Shown piece after piece: positions 1 to 13,438 of a stretch of 64,000 bases of DNA. Source of the stretch: Loxodes magnus (taxonomy: Eukaryota; Ciliophora; Karyorelictea; Loxodida; Loxodidae); assembly GCA_946699065.1 (NCBI GenBank), contig CAMPDV010001491.1, positions 1 through 64,000 of the forward strand. Reading direction: 5' to 3'. Positions within the stretch are counted from its first letter, which is position 1. Each line of letters begins with the position of its first letter. The position numbers and the translations under genes are program-made. The notes under the pieces are model-generated. The model was not told the DNA's origin. It saw only the letters and a list, made by a program, of their open reading frames with translations, and ran no database searches.

Positions 1-3000
1 TGTTTTTCATTAAATTTTTGTTTTATCAATATTGTTTTAATGTTTCTGTTAGTTTTTTTCTAAATTTTAGTTATTAAATCTTTCTTTTAAACTATAATCA
101 GAAAAATCTTAATTAAAGTTATATAATTACACAAACTCTTTCTTCATTTTCTAGTAATTTGTCTTTAATTTTAAGCTATTTAAGCATTTTGGTATTCATT
201 CCTTTATTATATTATGATAAATTACCTAAGCTTCTATACTTAAATTATGTTGCTTATAAATTTCGATCTAGTTAAAAAATTTATTTTAACAGTGAATGAA
301 GAAATATTAGACTTTTATGATAACTATCTGATTCTATATTAAATTAAGGGAAGATAAAATTTAAATTCTTTAAACTCTATAAATCTTCATGATAACTTAC
401 TTTTCTCTAAATAGCTAATTTCTAAAGCTAGCAAATACATCTAGTAACTACTAATTAAATAATTTCTTAATTATGCCTTTTCTTTCTTTAATAGAAGCTA
501 CTTATTTTACTAAAAAGTATTAATTAAGCTAAGAAAATATATTTGCTTTATAGTCAGTTTAATTAAGTAAATTAAAGAATATTATAAATAAGCAGGTATG
601 AGGAAAATAGTTCTAGAAGTAAACTTAATAATAATAAATTTTAAACTAAAGGAAAGTTCTCTTAAATGATAATTATTACATTATCTTTCATCATCTATAT
701 AATATTCTAATTAAACCTCTTGAGCTTACAATTATTATCTATTTAGTTAATCAAATAAATTCCTACATAATAAAGTTAATAAACCAATTACTATTATAAA
801 ATAATAACTTTAACACTATTTATCTTAGTTAATCTAATTTCACTCCTAAAAATAATAAGTTTATAACTATGTCTATTGAAATAAACTAAATAATCATAGA
901 ATCAAGCATTAAATAGTTGGTATATATAGCAAGTATTAGATATATTTTATAGTTAATATAATATTTTAGCTAGAAAACAATTATTAAAGCATATTACATT
1001 TATTACTTACTAATCATTCTTAATTATTAAGTTATTTATGCTTTCTACTTAGCATTCTCACTTTTATCTAAAATTAGTTTTACAAGCAAAAATAAGCTAG
1101 ATAATCTAAATTAAATTTAGAAAGTTTAGTTGCTTTAAAAATAAATAGATAGACAGATTTATTTTACTGAAATACTAATTGAGATGTTTAATCTATTTAT
1201 TTAGGACTTATTATTAGTCTCTAAGATAAAGCTTAGAAGTATAATTTATTTATATAAGCTTTAAATATAATTCTATAAACATTTTTTAGAAATATCATAT
1301 TTATCTTTCTTCAATTATTTACAAATATTATAAGCATCTATCAAGATAAAATTAAGAACTTTCATTTTCATAAGATAATAAAGAAAATTTATTTTCTAGA
1401 TCAATTAATCTAAAAATAATACTCTGCTTTGTAAGGTACTTGGAAATAATTTAATAGATATAATTTTAATTTTATTTCATTTAAGAATGATAATATAAAA
1501 ATGCTTCTGAATATTAGTATAATATTTATTTTATTTCATGTTAGTTCATCTTTTATCAGCTAGAATTAGGAATTAACCAATTATTTATTATTATTTTTGC
1601 CTCTTTAGTGTTATGTCTCCTTAATTATTAAAATGGCTAATTTTAAATAACTAAGCTTATTAAACTTTTTTATAAAAATAGTTTCTTTTATTCTGTAGGA
1701 ACTTGGAATTTCTAACTTTAATAAATAAAATTATTTGATAAAGCTAAAAATTATATTATTGAGTAAATTGCTTAAAGGCTTATCTTAAGCCTATTAAATT
1801 TAATATGATATCGTATAAGGTAAATATAGAGGGTTGATGTTGATTCTTCAAAATAAATGAAATATTTTTTAAAGTTTTACTAAATCCTTACTATTTACTT
1901 ATCTGAATATAGAGCAAAATAACTTCTATAAAGCTATAATGGTAAATATTTAAATGGTTTCCTAAAGCATATTAAAAGTGATAAAATGGAAGGAATAATA
2001 TTAGTTAATTTTAGAGACTTAGTACATAATTTTCCAATATTTGTTTAAAATAGGATTTTATAAAGAAACTTAGATAGCAAATCTGTATGGCTAAATTTAT
2101 GATTTAATATAATTTTCTAAATTATTCATATAAAAGAAAGCATATTCATATTATTGAAAAGGAAATAGTTATATATTTATTTAATCTATTTTTATAGAGA
2201 TTTCCAATCAATACTTGTAAGTATCATGTTCTTAATATAAAATTAAGATAATAAGCTGAGTTTAAATAGCTAATTAATTACATCTAGTTAAGCAATTTAT
2301 GTATAGTAGTTGCTTATAAATTTAATTTTACCTTCTAAGGCAGATATTTTCTGGTTATATACTTTTATCATCTTAACTATTTTTTTATAGACTCTTAAAT
2401 AAATCTTACAGTTCAAACAACTTTTACATTTATAAACTTCATAATTCGTTTTTTTAATCTCATGAGATGATTAAATATATGTAAATGAGAATTAGGGCCC
2501 ATCTCATTATCCTAATATTTATAATAAAATATTTAGTTTAACTATTTAAAATAAAAAGCAGGACTATATGCAATGCAAAGTGAAGATATACTGTTTAATA
2601 AAATTGATTAATTAAACAAAATCCTCTATAATTTCCAGAAGCACATAATATAATTAAAGTATCTACATCATAGAACATAAATAGATTCTTTACACTTATT
2701 TTCAATATTTTTATAGCTTTATTATTAAATTCATTATTGGAATAAATTAGCTAGTTTGCTAATTAAATTTAAGATATCACTCCTTAAGATAACTTTTAAA
2801 GTTTCGATTGTCACTTGTGAGAAAATATTTATAAAAAAGGATTAAAGAAGTTAGTCTTTAATTTTCTTAGTTAAAAGAACATAAAAAATAAAAATCTAAA
2901 GAATTTGAAAAAATGAAAGAATGATATAAATTTTAAATGTTGCTAATTAATTAAATATTAAAATAAAGTAACTACATTGCATATGAGTATAAAGTATAAA

Positions 3001-4927
3001 AAAGGTTTTATATTTCAAACGATAAAGAGTAAAAATTAGTTGAAGGAAAATTATTCTAGATGCAAATGATTCCTATAATTAAAATTGTTAAAGAATACAA
3101 AATAAATATCATTTTTACAAAGAAGTAAGCAAAATATAAATAGCTAATACTTATAAATCTAAACTAGAATCTTTATTGACTTAAACTTTATTTAGTTTAA
3201 TAGATATCCACTATGTTCATTTATCTTCTGATTTGATTATTTATAATATTAACTTCAGCATTTTAATATTTACTTTTATCATATTTATTAAATAGGTTAT
3301 ATTTAAGCTTTATTAGTGATTTATTAAATAGTAATTTACTTGATTATATCACATCCATTTGATGAATAATTTCCTAAATTTTAGATTTCTCCAAAATAAT
3401 ATGATCTAATAATTAATAAACAATAGCTAGAATATTATAAATTTGATTATATTAATAACTAAAAAGAAATCTTCAATCACAATATTTGTCTAATTCCTAA
3501 ATAAAGTGAAATAATTGATTTTTAAAATAGAATTTATATTTTTAACTTTACTAATATTCAGAAACCTTTTCATTCCTTAGTTTTATTAGATAAAGCCAAA
3601 TTACATAATTGGATTAATTTCATTATTTTTCAAACCTGCTTAATATCCTACTTACTTAAATAAATTTTATTCATTTTTAAATCTAGAAAGAAAATTTATT
3701 CCTCATCTTAAAAAATTGTAGTTAGCTATCTTTTTGGAATGCTAATTATTTAAATAATAGAAGAAAGAAAATGAATGATGATATAATAAACATTTGTATA
3801 GATGTTAATTTAAAACTATATAAGAAATGATATTTATGTAGATATTTCTTAGTTAATAGTAAAATATAAAATTATAGTAGCTTATTAAACAGTCAGTTAA
3901 ACTACTCTATATATTTATATTTAGATTAATAACTCTCTTATTATAAATCTTTCAAATCATAACTATTATTTATCTTTATCTTTATTATATTAATTAGTGT
4001 CTTTATGTTTTTAATTTTATTAAGATTTACCATGAGAAAATTAAGGATGCTAATTAAAAAGTTTAGAATGAATATATTAAGAACAAAGAGCTATTTGAAA
4101 GAATTAAATTTAATTATTAAGTTTTAGATATATTTTAATAGTTAAAGATGTATATGCAACTGCATATACATCTCATTCTTATTTTATATACCAAGCAAAT
4201 TATTTCAGACCGCTATTATATTACAACTTACTTTAATTGCTTTAATTCTTTTAAAAATTGCTTATTCTAACTAATATAAATAAGTCTTTAGACTTTCATT
4301 CTTAAAATAGTTTTTGAAACATAAGCTAGTTTATAGGAATTTATTATAATGACTAGATAATAACTAACTGCAAATATTTAATTAACGTAAAATATTTCCA
4401 GTCAAATATTTAGATAATATGATAGAAAGAAAATAAAAGGAAATTTAATATCTATCACTTCTAAGGAATCTCAAGCTTTTTAATTTATTTGCTATTAGTT
4501 AGCCAATAAGTTTATCTCTTTCTTTAGTGCTTTATAATATTTTAATTGATATTATTAAAATAATTTGAAATAGCTATTTGAAATGGTTATAGACAGTATA
4601 ATTTGAATGAATTAATACTTATTTTAATTTATTTAAAAGCATACTACTAAATAATTATTAATAAGCTAAAGATAATTTATCTTTGCAAAACTTAATAGTT
4701 CCCACTAAAATAAGAGCTTCTGTTAGAGAAAGAATATATATAATAAAGAAATCATTTGATTAATAGATATCGTCTGTGTTTATTAACTTGAGTAATAAAA
4801 GAAACACTTCTAAGATTTATAAAGCTTCTTGAATTATAAACAATTATCTTCTCCTTTAATTTATGTAGGATCAAATAATTAGCATAAGAGTTTAATAAAA
4901 TTTAAAAAAAAATATTTTTTTGCTTGA
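1..4927 (+). CDS. 3' part of a large unknown protein, cut by window edge
   Basis: No family recognised. The 5' end lies outside the window. Frame 1 (from base 1) is best supported at 1-666, 1181-1857 and 3070-3770, where it holds 0, 0 and 1 TGA while the other two frames together hold 7, 7 and 10. The 3070-3770 stretch reads as ordinary soluble sequence with many Asp, Pro, His and Glu, for example LIISHPFDEQFPKF. From about 4025 the best reading moves to frame 2 (KDANQKVQNEYIKNKELF), which a candidate 28-nt GT...AG intron at 3997-4024 would explain. Frame 2 meets two close TGA codons at 4925 and 4934, taken as the end. TGA is not depleted in frame 1 at 667-1180 and 1858-2914, so those parts may lie in other frames or be non-coding. 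Expect several tiny introns. Confidence 0.4.
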
Positions 4928-5249
4928 CACTGCTGAAATTATTACAAACTAGTTTATTTTTTAAAGTTTAAATTAAATTATCAAAATAAAATTAACAGGA
5001 ATAGATTTTAAAAGGTTATATAACGTAAATTTATATCCTTTGCTATTAAAAAATGAAAAAAAAGGTATTTGAGTTTATATAGAACTAAAATAAAAATATT
5101 CTGATGATAATACTAAAGGAAGAAATACATAATACAAGTACTGAAAAAACTATAAAAGTATATATTTATTTCTATCTATATATAATAAATTACTTCAGGA
5201 TATTGTGTTATATCTACAGGTGAACACCTTGCAACTTTGTTTTTAATCT

Positions 5250-8200
5250 TCAGACTAATAATTCTTTTCCACCAAATTGCTAGAATCTACTTGATTGTCT
5301 TATTTAAAAATGATCTCCTCTAAATGATTTTCATTTTGTCTTAGGTTTAGCAAATTTAAGGATTTTTATTCTTCTTCTATTTTTATTTCTTGAAATTTTT
5401 ATTTTTTTCTCTTACTTTTTAGTAATTTTTAGGATTAAGCTCTTAATTGAAGAATATAAACTTACACTTAAACCTAAAAATATTATTAAGTTTGTTGTTA
5501 TAACTATTGTTTAGCTTATTCTTTCAGGATTTTCTGAGTATATGGAACTTAGCATTCTTTACTTTTCTTTATCGTCTAAAGTATAAAAATAAAAATTGAA
5601 AGTATAGATAATTGATAGTCATATCTCTTAACCGCACTGGAAAAAGTTTATCCATTTACCTTAAAAAGGTTTAATCTTTATGATGTAGAAAAGTTAAAGC
5701 AAACTTAGAGCTATACAAATTATTGCTTGAGATAATTAGCTGTCTGCAAGGTAAATTAAGGTAACTGACAATAAAAGTCTTCTTAATAGAAAAAAGGGAT
5801 AAAAGAGTAAGGCTTTTCTCTCAAGTTTTAACTCATCAAATACTGGAAAATATTTAATAAGATAAGCTTCTATTTCTTCTTTTTAGAATGAATCTTCTAA
5901 ATTAACTCTATTAAGAGAAGATAACTTATTTTGTAGCAAATTAATAACGGAAGAATAACTCTGAACTTAATCATAATAAAACTTTAAATAAGACACAAAA
6001 ATGGAAATAGAAAAAATACCAATAGAATTAAAAAACAGAATTGAATCCAGAAAAAGAAATGATTGCTACAAGTTTCATTAAAAGATTAGAAAATATAGAA
6101 AATAAATTATCATAAAAAAGAACGAAATAAAGACAATAATACAAACTTTGTTGATGTTGCAAATCAAATCAACATATTTTAAAAAACTGTTGATAATGAA
6201 AGAAAATAAACGAATAAGAGCAGAAAAGAACATGGAGACAACTCAATAAACTATAAATAACTCCAACAGGGATCTACAAATAAAAGTTTTTGCAAGACAA
6301 CTTGAACGGTTACAGTGGTAACCTTCCACTTAATAAAAAGGTCGTGGATCACACCCACGTTAAAAAAACTGTCCGCAGGAACTGGTTGCAATTCCAGAGA
6401 ATGCAAAAATCTACTAACTTTAAGTATATTATTATTATTATTAACTCTAGTAAGGAGTTTAAAATACTTTCTTACTATTAAGAACAAACTGACTATTATT
6501 AATATTTATAAACCCTATAATTAAAAATTACCAACAAAGTCAAGCTGCTATAGTATTTATCGAACTATAGGCACTCTAAAAGCTAGAATTGTTGATTTAA
6601 AGGAAAGTTTAGTATCCTAATTTTAAGCTAAAAACTAAATACAAACTTATGAAAAATCTGTAATGTAAATATTTTTTTCTAAATCTTACTAAAGTTTCGC
6701 AATAAAAATATTTATCAATAATAAATAAAAGGAAGTTGGCAAGCAAAATTATTCCAAGAACTATAAAGTTTGGAAATATATTTACAAGAAAATTGATTTC
6801 TTCTTCTTTAAGTTGTTCCAAATAATCGAACTGCATAAGTTAAAAGTAAGTATCAATTTTTAGTTATTTTTGTACTTTGTAAAATAAATTTTAATTTTAT
6901 TAATAATAGTAAGCTTATAGAGTATCTGGTTTAGAAACTCTAATGTATGAGTTTGTATAGAATATTTCATCAGCTAATATCAGTTAAAAAATGTTTCATG
7001 AAGATTATGATGTTTAAGAAAGTGTACTACTAGTTATTTTGGTGACTAAAGTTATTGAATAAACTTAGTTTTTTATTTTTTGGCTATACTTAATAAATTA
7101 TTTTTGCTAGGTTGAAATATTAAAACTATCTAGTGTTATTTTTTCATTTTATACATCAATTTCTTAAGTATATTTTAAATTTGATCATCTCAATCTTTGC
7201 TTAACAAACAAGAAAATTCCTTTGATATAATGAAAGGCTAATAGCATTTGTAACATATCCTTCCATCTTCTGAGCATTCTTCACAATTCTCTATTACTTT
7301 ACTACAAGATTCACATATTCCTCTCTTCTATTTATCTTATTCTGTTGCTGCACAATTGTCTACACATGTATTTTATGATAGCTTTTATCTTTCACATTTT
7401 AAGCATTTATCTTAATCTTCACAAGAAATACAGTTCTAATGTATTTCTTAACAAGATTTACATTGCTTGTCTATATCTAAGTAAAATCCTTCTTAGCATT
7501 CACTGCGTTACTTTGTATTCATATCACATTTATTGCAATTTTCTATTTCCTAACTACAAGGTTAGCAAACTTTATCTCAATTGTAATCTTATTCTGTTTC
7601 CTCACATTTAACCTTACACTAATTTTAGGATAAATATAAAGTTTTACATTATAAGCAAACTTTTTGATTTTAGCAGATAAAGCAATCTTTAATGATTTCT
7701 TCACATAAAAGACATTGATTATGTTATAGAAAATGATTATTTTAGCAAGCATCACATATTAGTTTAGCATTATCTTAATGGCATTTTTCACATCATTATA
7801 TTTCTAAACTACATAATTTGCAAATATTATCTTTATCTATGTCTTACTCATATTCTGAGCATTCATCTATGCAATCATTTTAAGATAATTTCTTATTACA
7901 AAACTAGCAAATATTTTAAGCATCTTAATAATAGTTCTTAGAGCACTCTTCAACGCATTAACCAGAATCAAGGTAATTAGTTGAACACTTAGTGCAAGTT
8001 AATTGATCAGAACAAGTTGCACAATCATTAATATAACTAGAACATAAGAAACATGTATTGGCCGAAAGGAAATATCCTGTATCGCATTTTGTGCATATTG
8101 TTCCAGCTAAATGACATTAAAGACAGTTAGGAAGTACTCTGATACATAGTTCACATTTATAATTCCCATCTTTGTCTTATTGACTTGAAGAGCAATCAGA

Positions 8201-9132
8201 TTAGCAAGTTCCATCTAATCTAAGATAATAAGGCGATTAACAAGATAAACAAGCTTATCCATCAGTACAAGTTTAGCAGTTACCCATGGTTTATTGACAT
8301 TGTTAGCATGTAAAAAGATTAGAAATTGTACTTCAAGAATCAGAGCTACATCTTCAAATATAATCATTAATATCTAAATATTAATTTGCTCTACAAGTTC
8401 AGCAATTGTTTGATCCTAAACTCTAGCAAGCTAAGCAATTAGGATCGCAATTATAAGTGCATGAATCTAATAAAGGAGTAGTACAATAGCCTGTTGAGCA
8501 CAGAGATTTTATTAAGTAAGAGCATTAAATTCTTAATTAGTAAATCATTTATTATACCCCCAAAATCTTAAGTCCATCATTAATCCATAATAAGGTTATT
8601 ATTATCATTTTTTATCTCTTCCAATTCTCATAACAGACGAAGAATCTAAATTAATTCATCCTAAAGGTTAAATTGTTGTTGCACTGTAGAAAGTGGTCTA
8701 TTAATAGTATTGTATACTACTACATCATGATAAGCTCGGTTAATTAGTCATTTTAATAAGTTGAAAGTATCAAATGTTACTTCCAAAGTCATGGTTAAAT
8801 TCAAAATTATAATTTCTTGAGTCTGGTAAATTTCAAACAGTGAAATATAATTGGAATATTTATATACTTCTAAAGACATTAAGAAGATGTGCCTCAAGAT
8901 TTAGTAGAACATAATTATAATGTAATATCCTTAATTAATGTAATATCATTATTTTAAAGACTTTCTTATTTTAAGAAATACTATTTTCAAGTTTGATTTT
9001 TACATTTTAGATAAAAGAATTTGAAAGATTAAAATCAACTCAGAAAAACAAAATTTATTTTAGTTGTCGAATTTTGATTTGCTTCAGTAATAAAAATAAA
9101 AGATAGAAACTAATTTAATTTCTTAAAAACAT
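5250..9132 (-). CDS. LamG-like / Cys-rich / multi-pass membrane protein, split by a retroelement
   Basis: Paralogue of the gene at 13439-19627. It starts at ATG 9132 with a signal peptide (MFLRNQISFYLLFLLLK). A lectin-like LamG domain follows, with the motif WYFQLI whose Trp is TGA. A 26-nt GT...AG intron (8532-8557) leads into CxxC repeats of the ciliate growth-factor-receptor type. A second 26-nt intron (7064-7089) leads into a region matching the paralogue: KPDTLQAYYYQQ against KPQNLAAYYFQQ, then YLHYRFFISLYL against WLHWRLLISIYL, then FYPFFLLRRLLL against YYPLFLLRRLLL. Between the last two blocks a 0.5 kb retroelement (5963-6441) is inserted. Taking it out with one 7-bp duplication joins the flanks in frame. 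The C-terminal tail is basic and meets in-frame TGA at 5333-5331 and 5252-5250. Likely a cell-surface protein before insertion; whether it is still made is unknown. Confidence 0.75.
5956..5962. repeat. Target-site duplication, left copy (TAACTCT)
   Basis: Seven bases identical to 6442-6448, directly flanking the insert. The host reading frame is continuous when one copy is kept. Confidence 0.7.
5963..6441 (+). mobile_element. Truncated Gag-type retroelement inside the membrane-protein gene
   Basis: A 479-bp insert flanked by TAACTCT at 5956-5962 and 6442-6448. It ends in a (TTA)n tail at 6428-6441, typical of target-primed retrotransposition. Its last codons (VVDHTHVKKTVRRNWLQFQ) resemble the C-termini of the Gag elements at 33193-34032 and 56716-57502. 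A Cys/His patch near 6060 (NDCYKFHQK) may be the rest of a zinc knuckle. The coding frame is degraded. It lies antisense to the host gene, and insert plus one duplication is 486 bp, a multiple of three. Confidence 0.8.
6442..6448. repeat. Target-site duplication, right copy (TAACTCT)
   Basis: Follows the (TTA)n tail immediately; matches 5956-5962. Confidence 0.7.
7064..7089 (-). other. 26-nt intron
   Basis: GT...AG on the minus strand. Removing it brings the Cys-rich frame into the frame that aligns with the paralogue at 17560-17830 (SITLVTKITSSTLSQ and onward), so homology supports it. Confidence 0.7.
8532..8557 (-). other. 26-nt intron
   Basis: GT...AG on the minus strand. Removing it joins the end of the LamG domain (MMDLRFWG) to the first Cys-rich segment (SLCSTGYC) and moves between exactly the two frames that hold these domains. 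Confidence 0.6.
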
Positions 9133-9889
9133 TTATTTATAGCTAGTTTATTTTAAATTTAGCATTTGCTATTTATTTTATCTTAATATCTTTCTATTTA
9201 TTTCATTCTAACTTTCAAGTTAATAATTATCAATACTAACCTTCTAATTATTTTTTTTATGCACTGATGTTTTTTTGCTTAGGCTATAAAAATAATTTTT
9301 GCTATAACTAAGCTAATTTGATATTTAAGGTTCTGAAATATGATTAATTATAACTATATATATTATAATAAGTTTATAATTTGCAAAGATAGTAAATCTA
9401 AGTAATAAAAGGGGAAAATATAACTCTAAGGAAATAAAGCTAATTACATAAATACACAATATTTATTATATCTTTCTATATATCCTTCATAATTTTACAT
9501 TTTATTGTTTGTTTTATAATACTTCTATCTTTAATTCAAGGGAAAGAAGGTTCATACTAATATATTAGCTATTTCGTTCTCGTTTTTAAGAAACTATGAA
9601 ACTGTATAAAATAGTTCCCTAAAATAGTTCTAATACTGTTTAAATAAAATCTTAAGGAAATAACGTATAGCAACTAATTTATTTACCAGAATGTATTAAA
9701 ATAAATAAAGAAGTATACTAAAATCATATTTCCAACTTACTAAGTTTTATTAGTGAAATATCAATTAGCTATACATTTTAGAGATGTATAATATAAGTAA
9801 TTTGATATTAGAATGTATCAATAACACTTAGATTTTAGATTATAAAATTAGTAATTAAATTATAATATAATAGTAATCAGGTTAAATAG
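9133..9889. promoter_or_regulatory. Divergent intergenic region
   Basis: Spacer between the divergent starts at 9132 (-) and 9890 (+). It must hold both promoters, but I can point to no specific motif in this very AT-rich sequence. Confidence 0.3.
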
Positions 9890-12277
9890 ATGAGTATATA
9901 TAAAAGATGAAGATCTGAGGATAATTAACTAAATAAAAGGTATAAAATAAATTATTAGATTCTTTTAGCTTTATTTAGGTAATTAGATATTTATGCTAGA
10001 CTGATATTTTTTGATTAAATAGATATCTCACTAATACCTTTTCATTATTTTTAAGTTATCTCTATACATTTTTTAAAGGCAAAGCTTAGGATTTAAAAAT
10101 TTTAAGTAAGTGATTTAATTATTTTTATTCAAGGTTTTGGTTAAATTAAATACGAAAAAGCATTTCAAGTGCTTCGTTATTTTTAAGCGAAAAAATCATA
10201 AAGGGTTCTGAGGCGAATTAAATTTGGCAAATTGATGTTTACTATTTTGAAACTAATATTTGCAGATTTAGATTTTGATGATTATAAATAATGCTTTGGT
10301 TCATCTTTAAAATATTGGTATATAAAGCTTCATTTAATAAATTGATGTAATATTTCATGAAAAACTAACTAAATAATTTTTTATTTAGTAAAAGAAGATC
10401 GAGCTATCTCACTTTTTACATATCCTCTTGTTAATTTTGAATATGATATCTATAATCCTTTAACATGAAAAAGGTGTTTATTGCCAATTAAATTTTATGT
10501 ATTATTAAAATAATCAGAAAGGTTATAATTTCCATTTATTAGATAGAAAGAGAGAATTAAAAGAAAACTATTTTCTTAAACATGGATAAAATAATATTTA
10601 ACAGGACATTTTAGCTTTTTGATTTATCCTTAAAAATAGTTATTCTCTTTCATTTTGGAACTTGAAATTGAGCATCTACCTCTTTCTTTATTTCTTTTTA
10701 TGATAGGAGTATTTTCTTCAATAATTGCACTCTTTGCATTATAAGGTACCTCTGTCTAAATTAGGATAATTTTGATTTTATTAATTTAGTAGTTTATCAA
10801 GTGGTCATATGACAATTAATGTTTATCTTAATAAAAGCTTCATTTTTAACTTAGGTTATTTAATAAAGAATTAACTCTATCAAATTAATTTTCTGATTTT
10901 ACTTTTAAGAAGCTACTTTTGAATTTTGACGAAGATTAAAAAGGGAAGATTTTGGTTGATTAAATGGGATCTAGGAAAACTAAGGATAGATAATATCCTC
11001 TTAATAAACTGGTGTTGACTTATTACAAAGACAGATATTAATCTTAATATTTAGCTATAGAATAATAAAAGGGAGTAAAATCCTTAAATTAATATTTTAC
11101 CATCTAATTTCCTTTTTCAGTTATATAACTAAGATAATTTACCTTTCTTTAATCTAATTAAATTAAATAGTTTTAATAAGTCTTTTATTTGAAGTTGGTA
11201 AATAGGATAATAGAGTTTATATTAATGCTAGCATTCTAAGATACTTTGTTCAACTATACTAATATTCTATAATTAAAGAAGGATAAACTCATAGCTTATG
11301 TTTATGATCTTTAAATCTCTCTTAATAGAGTAAAGAGAAATAAAATGAGATAAAAAGGGAAAAGCAAATATAGTATAGATAAGAGTTAGATTTATAAATA
11401 TCATTGCTATCTAAATAAAATAATCAAATTTAGAGTTATAGTGACTAAAGCTAAAATTATAGCTAGCTTATTAAGTATATTAAGATAAATAGAAGAGGTA
11501 AATCTATTGTAATTATTATATTTCATTTATAAACATTTAAAGCTTTGGGATATAAAGCATAGAAGCTATAGCGAATAGATCAACTAATCAAAAATGAAGA
11601 ATCAGTGTAATTAATTGATAAAGTTATGTGAAAGAGATCAGTTAAAACTGTAAATATAATAAAGCTTATAAGTGTTCTGTATATAATTTGGCTTATTTAA
11701 AAATTACTTTTTCCTTTTAGGATAAACTATCAAAGCTAAGCTTTAATTCTAATCCTTTATCTATTATTTCAATTAGATTTAGAAATACACTAATAATAAC
11801 CCTTTATAGCTCTTTAACTAAATAGTTTATTTTTAATATTTGATAACTAAATCTTCTTCATATTTTCTTAGAACTAAAAATAATCTCAAAGGAAGAAAAT
11901 ATTTATTTAAGCAGGAGAATCTAAAACTCAATAATAATCAATTAAGTAAGTTCTTATTAAACTTTTATTTTAAAATAATTCTAACTATGAAAACTAAAAA
12001 TAAGACTAAATTACATTCACCTAACTTTATATTTTAGCTCTAAAGATATATTAAGCTAGTTAAATAATATCCCTTGCTTTCAATTTTTTAATTAAGTGTT
12101 ATTGATATTACGCATTTACAAATAAGGTTTATTACTAAATGTGATATATTAGAAAGATTTAAGAGTATTAAAGCAGTCAATAAGCTATTTAATTAGTGTC
12201 TATATTAAATTGCTACTATAATTAATTCCTCTAGCTTTACTAAATCTACAATAAGCATTTTTAAGCTTCTTTAATGA
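9890..12277 (+). CDS. Membrane protein of unknown function
   Basis: No family recognised. In frame with ATG 9890 there is no TGA between 10469 and 12275 (about 600 codons), while the other two frames hold over 20, so one frame is under coding constraint. TGA at 12275 is the likely stop, because TGA frequency returns to background after it. The protein has hydrophobic segments (LPLSLFLFMIGVFSSIIAL, then IRIILILLIQQFI) near residues 270-310, followed by a long Leu/Ile/Lys/Gln-rich region that may be cytosolic. The start is less sure: between 9890 and 10469 four in-frame TGA codons must be Trp, so the true start could be further in or an intron could lie there. Confidence 0.6.
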
Positions 12278-13438
12278 TTCCTTTCTTTAGATAAGACTCT
12301 CTAAGCTTTTTAGTTAATATAATTAAAGGTATTAATTATCTTTGAGTAGAGAAATTAACATTACTTTAAAAAGAAAGGTTATTAGCCTCATTTTATTATA
12401 GCTTCATTTAATATACCCAACTATAATTAGATTGAACTGTTTGCTTAATATCAACATTTTTATAGCTTATTTATATAAGGTAAGCTTTATTTATTTCTAT
12501 AAAGGGTATTAACTATCTTAAGGAGCCTCTTAATTATTAAAGACTTACTATAATTTAGATTATCATAGCAATGAAGAGAGTGAGAGATAGAAAGAATTAT
12601 ATCTTACATTAATAAAATTTACTTGATTAGAGAAATCTCAGAAAGCCAATTTATTCTAAAGAGGCTAACTACTTTCTATTCTTCTTTGATATATTACAAT
12701 AGATCATTACTAAGGAAATACTTATTTAATGCTATCTCTAGATTTTTATTTTGACTCTAATCATTAAAAAACTAAAATAAAGAGATTAATATATATGAAC
12801 AGGTACTTTAATTCATATTAGATTGAGATAACCTTAATACTAGCATCACTCTCTTTATAACCAACTCCATCAAATTAAATAAATAAAATATTTCTTTCAT
12901 TTACCAAGCTTGTCAAAAGGATCTAATAGCTATTTATTTCTAAAGCTAATTAAAGTTATTAATAGTGCTATAACTAAAGCTTAATTATAATTAGCTTTAT
13001 ATTTAATCATAATGATGCTATAATAATTTATCCATTTATCTTCTAAGATAATTTCTCTTTAATTAGTTTATTAATTACTAAAGAAGCTGCATATAGCAAG
13101 CTAAATTAAAGCATAGTTATTTAGTAAATTGGAGTAGTTTAGTTTATATCTAAACCTTTATTTAATAAACTTATATAACTCTTAGTCAGATTTTGCTTAT
13201 TAGCTTTAATTGTCTTAGTATATTTATTATCATTCACTCCCATATCCATATCTTATTATTTGAATGCTTGAAAGTAAAGGAGTATCTCAATAGATAGGAA
13301 TATTAATTAAATAATTATTAAAGCTATTAGATGTGTATCCACGTATATAAACGTAATAAGAGAATCTTACATTGATATACCTTCCATTAATGTAAGTTAA
13401 TAGTTGATTAAGAAAGTTTCTAACTATTAAGTTTAAAT
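12278..13438. other. Intergenic, no supported gene
   Basis: The frame of the upstream gene stays open to TGA 13373, but TGA is equally common in all three frames here. I see no domain, so I do not call it coding. It holds the promoter of the gene starting at 13439. Confidence 0.4.

Noticed and set aside
667-1180. Continuous frame-1 coding through the start of the window
   Set aside because: All five TGA codons of this stretch fall in frame 1, so frame 1 is unlikely to be the coding frame here; the gene call is kept only with low confidence.
12278-13375. Extension of the 9890 gene to TGA 13373
   Set aside because: TGA counts become equal in all frames after 12275, and the region has no features of its own.
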